From: Erythrobacter sp. KY5
Lineage (GTDB): Bacteria; Pseudomonadota; Alphaproteobacteria; Sphingomonadales; Sphingomonadaceae
DNA: 64,000 nucleotides
NCBI RefSeq assembly: GCF_003264115.1
Contig: NZ_CP021912.1
Location: 1,099,001 to 1,163,000, forward strand
Reading direction: 5' to 3'
The stretch's first letter is position 1; each line of letters opens with the position of its first letter. The notes beneath the pieces were generated by a model. The model had not been told where the DNA came from, did not search any database, and was given only the letters and a program-made list of their open reading frames with translations. Position numbers and translations under genes: made by a program. This document shows, piece after piece, positions 61,781 to 64,000 of the stretch.

Positions 61781-62587
61781 TTACTGGGGTCGTTCCCCGT
61801 GGAAGATTTCTATCGGGCCGTTCTGCGCCGCGATCGCCTGAATGACCCGGCGTTGATCGGCCTCAAGCACGAGCGCCGTAAGCACACCTGAGCGAAAAGC
61901 GCCAGTGTCTATCCCGATCCGGTTGCCGCAATCCATGACCCGGTCAAAGATCGTGTGGCCATGGACCACAACCTTGTCGAGCGCGCCCTGGTGATTGAGA
62001 AAGCGGTCCCTGATCCAGAGCAGGTCACGGCGGCTTTGTTCGTCCAACGGTAGGGTCGGATCGATGCCGGCATGGACAAACAGATAGTCGCCGGCGACGA
62101 TCATTTCTTCGAACCCGGCGATGTAGTCACGCTCCGACTGCGGGATGAGATCGGGCAACAGATCGAACAGCTCTTCCAGCGTCAGCGCATTGAACTGTTT
62201 CTTGGACAAGCCATAGCTCATGACCGTCTCACGCCCGCCATGTTTGAGGAAATGCCGCAGCACTTCGGGCTTCTCGAATGAATCGAGCAGCATCTCTTCA
62301 TGATTGCCAGCAAGGACGCGGACGGATCGTTTGCCCTGCCATTCCCGAGTGTCAGATACGACGCCCGCGCTGTCGGGGCCCCGATCCACAAGGTCTCCGA
62401 GCAGGATGACTTGCGAATCGCATTCGCCGCGCCCGCGATCATCCTCCTCGATGGCATCGATCATCGCACGGTAAAGGTCACGTCGTCCGTGAATGTCGCC
62501 AATCACATAATAGCGCGTACCCGGCGGCACTGCCGGATGGCGCGGCTGTGGCTTGGGGCCGAACATCTTGCGAAGTGCATTGAACAT
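61781..62587 (-). CDS. Metallophosphatase, PPP (serine/threonine phosphatase) type
   Basis: A 268-residue calcineurin-like phosphatase. Metal motifs are GDIHG (30-34), GDLVDRG (about 63-69) and GNHE, followed by a later VHAG and VHGHT His. It resembles bacterial PPP phosphatases acting on phosphoproteins or small phosphates. It precedes ugd by 64 bases in the same direction and might be co-expressed. Confidence 0.9.
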   Translation of the reverse strand: MFNALRKMFGPKPQPRHPAVPPGTRYYVIGDIHGRRDLYRAMIDAIEEDDRGRGECDSQVILLGDLVDRGPDSAGVVSDTREWQGKRSVRVLAGNHEEMLLDSFEKPEVLRHFLKHGGRETVMSYGLSKKQFNALTLEELFDLLPDLIPQSERDYIAGFEEMIVAGDYLFVHAGIDPTLPLDEQSRRDLLWIRDRFLNHQGALDKVVVHGHTIFDRVMDCGNRIGIDTGAFRSGVLTALVLEADQRRVIQAIAAQNGPIEIFHGERPQ

Positions 62588-62968
62588 CGTTGCGTCTTTG
62601 GTCGTCCTATCGACGATGGGTTTACATTCTTATCGCGACGCAAATCGTGCGCCGGGTCGGGGTGAATTTTCGAAAGCGTGTGCCTTTAGTCGCATACCAT
62701 CTGAACGGCAACTGAGTGCGCGCCGTCAGGCACCACCGATCCCGTGCACAGGCAGAAAATTCAGCGATCCGCGCGGGGTAGAGGCCTTCCCGATATGATG
62801 CAAAAACTCCACACCAGTGTGGGATTGGGGAGACGCGCGCAATTTCTCTTGTGCTATGCAGCATAAGCGTGCACGATTGTTTCGCATTTGGCTGAGATTG
62901 CTCACAATAATACGCAACCGTCGAATGTGCAGGTGGGACGAAGCAACAACACAAACAAGGAAGTTGTC

Positions 62969-63880
62969 ATGCTCACGTCCATCCGCGGCCTCACGGCTGC
63001 AATCCTCTCTGCGGGTGCTCTGGTTACCGCCGCGCCCGCTTTCGCTGAAACTGCCGATAATGATGGCGCTATAAGTGAAGAACTCATTGCGGCCTCCGCC
63101 GCACTCGACAATAACGGTGCGCAAGGTGCCGAGCTTGTCCTTTCCACCCAGACTGCGTCGAACGTAGATAGGGCAATCCAGCCCATCGTGGACACGGCCA
63201 GTGCCATGGCTGGCGAAAGTGGTCTGACCTTCTCCGCCAACATAGCCCTTGCGAGCGAGTATCGTTTCCGCGGGGTCGACCTGTCGGGCGGCGAACTGGC
63301 CGTTCAAGGCGGTTTCGATGTCAGCCATTCATCCGGCTTCTATGTCGGCACATGGGCATCGAACCTCGACGAGGACACCGTCGGATACGGTTCGCTTGAG
63401 CTTGACCTTTACGGCGGCTGGAGCGGCAGTGTCTCTGACGCAGTTTCTGTCGATGTTGGCTTCATCGCCTACACCTATCCTGATGCTCCGGCAGGCGACT
63501 TTGACTATTACGAGGTGTACGGGTCGCTTGGCTTCTCGCTCGGTCCGGCATCGGCCACCACCGGCATCGCCTATGCGCCGGGCCAGGATGGCCTCGATTT
63601 CGGCGGGGGGACCGATGACAACCTCTACCTCTACACCGATCTCAGCGTGGCTGTTCCGGGCACGCCGGTCTCGATTGATGGGCACCTGGGATACACCGAC
63701 GGTTCGCTGACATTCACCAATGACAGCAAGGCTTTCGATTGGTCGCTTGGTGCGAGCGTCGGGCTTGGCGGGAACTTCTCGGCCAGCGTCGCCTACGTCG
63801 AGGCCGAAGGCTCGTTCCTTCCCGGCCAGTACGATTTCACCGACGCGACTGTCGTCGCAACGCTCAGCGCGAGCTTCTGA
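62969..63880 (+). CDS. TorF-family putative outer-membrane porin
   Basis: A 303-residue beta-barrel protein. A signal peptide ends at APAFA (about residue 26). After a short linker, beta strands with alternating aromatic residues fill the rest (LTFSANIALASEYRFRGVDLSGG is the TorF family opening), ending VVATLSASF. AAGGAAG precedes ATG 62969. Common in sphingomonads and other proteobacteria; likely a porin of unknown substrate. Confidence 0.9.
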   Translation: MLTSIRGLTAAILSAGALVTAAPAFAETADNDGAISEELIAASAALDNNGAQGAELVLSTQTASNVDRAIQPIVDTASAMAGESGLTFSANIALASEYRFRGVDLSGGELAVQGGFDVSHSSGFYVGTWASNLDEDTVGYGSLELDLYGGWSGSVSDAVSVDVGFIAYTYPDAPAGDFDYYEVYGSLGFSLGPASATTGIAYAPGQDGLDFGGGTDDNLYLYTDLSVAVPGTPVSIDGHLGYTDGSLTFTNDSKAFDWSLGASVGLGGNFSASVAYVEAEGSFLPGQYDFTDATVVATLSASF

Positions 63881-63929
63881 CGCCGCAAGTTGTCAAAACC
63901 GGATAGCCCGCGGGTAAGCGGGAGGAACG

Positions 63930-63960
63930 GAGCGCGGGGCCTCGCTGGTCTCGCGCTCTT
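63930..63960 (+). terminator. Candidate terminator after the TorF porin
   Basis: GAGCGCG (63930-63936) pairs with CGCGCTC (63952-63958), followed by TT and C/T-rich sequence. Confidence 0.45.
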
Positions 63961-64000
63961 TCCGTTTGAGAAACCCGCGCCCTTGCGACAGTCTTCGGGC

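Overview
The window reads as a chromosomal segment of a GC-rich alphaproteobacterium, most likely a sphingomonad of the Erythrobacter type. Pointers are chpT of the CckA-ChpT-CtrA phosphorelay, a TorF-like porin, a class GN sortase with its target, a sphingosine-phosphate-lyase-like enzyme, genome-encoded tRNA CCA ends and the rluD-rpoH arrangement. Names rest on motifs and gene order read by eye; no database search was run.

Layout. 1-9084 is ordinary chromosome: the tail of an unknown Lys-rich protein, a Gly/Glu-rich lipoprotein, a PiuC-type dioxygenase, a membrane protein, a leftward run of two acyl-CoA dehydrogenases plus a GH42 beta-galactosidase, and a secreted metacaspase-like protein. 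9097-18171 is an integrated genetic element in tRNA-Val(CAC): exact 49-bp direct repeats mark the ends and a tyrosine integrase sits at the left end. Its cargo is an AlpA-like HTH protein, a DUF3987-like ATPase, several unknown small genes, a zinc-ribbon protein and a type II restriction-modification pair. The element looks lower in G+C than its flanks and carries two non-coding repeat families that its genes do not explain: an 8-bp phased ATATGAA array facing its inverted copy, and a 17-mer near both ends and inside.

18307-31054 holds sppA, pyrB with a catalytically dead dihydroorotase partner, a TPR-SPOR / ribbon-helix-helix / ParA cluster with a divergent Sel1-SPOR gene, a DUF418 membrane protein, the bfd-bfr iron-storage pair and a DUF2721-like protein. 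31054-41072 is mostly housekeeping: der, tRNA-Leu(UAG), tig with a histone-H1-like tail, a Na+/H+ antiporter, an amidase, clpP, clpX and a YgeA-type racemase.

41201-50267 is mainly leftward: a fasciclin protein next to its presumed SigK/RskA sigma/anti-sigma pair, a CDF metal exporter, mtgA, the lyase-like enzyme, and the sortase with its vWA/VIT target, with a divergent HTH regulator. 50361-64000 holds rpoH, rluD, a JAMM protein, chpT, a cell-wall amidase, the RNase P RNA gene, a 1174-residue trypsin-like autotransporter, ugd, a PPP-type phosphatase and a TorF-like porin.

The strongest leads for something undescribed are in the element: the two repeat families, the zinc-ribbon protein with a Gly/Asn-rich beta segment, and a restriction enzyme whose apparent active site departs from the usual form.
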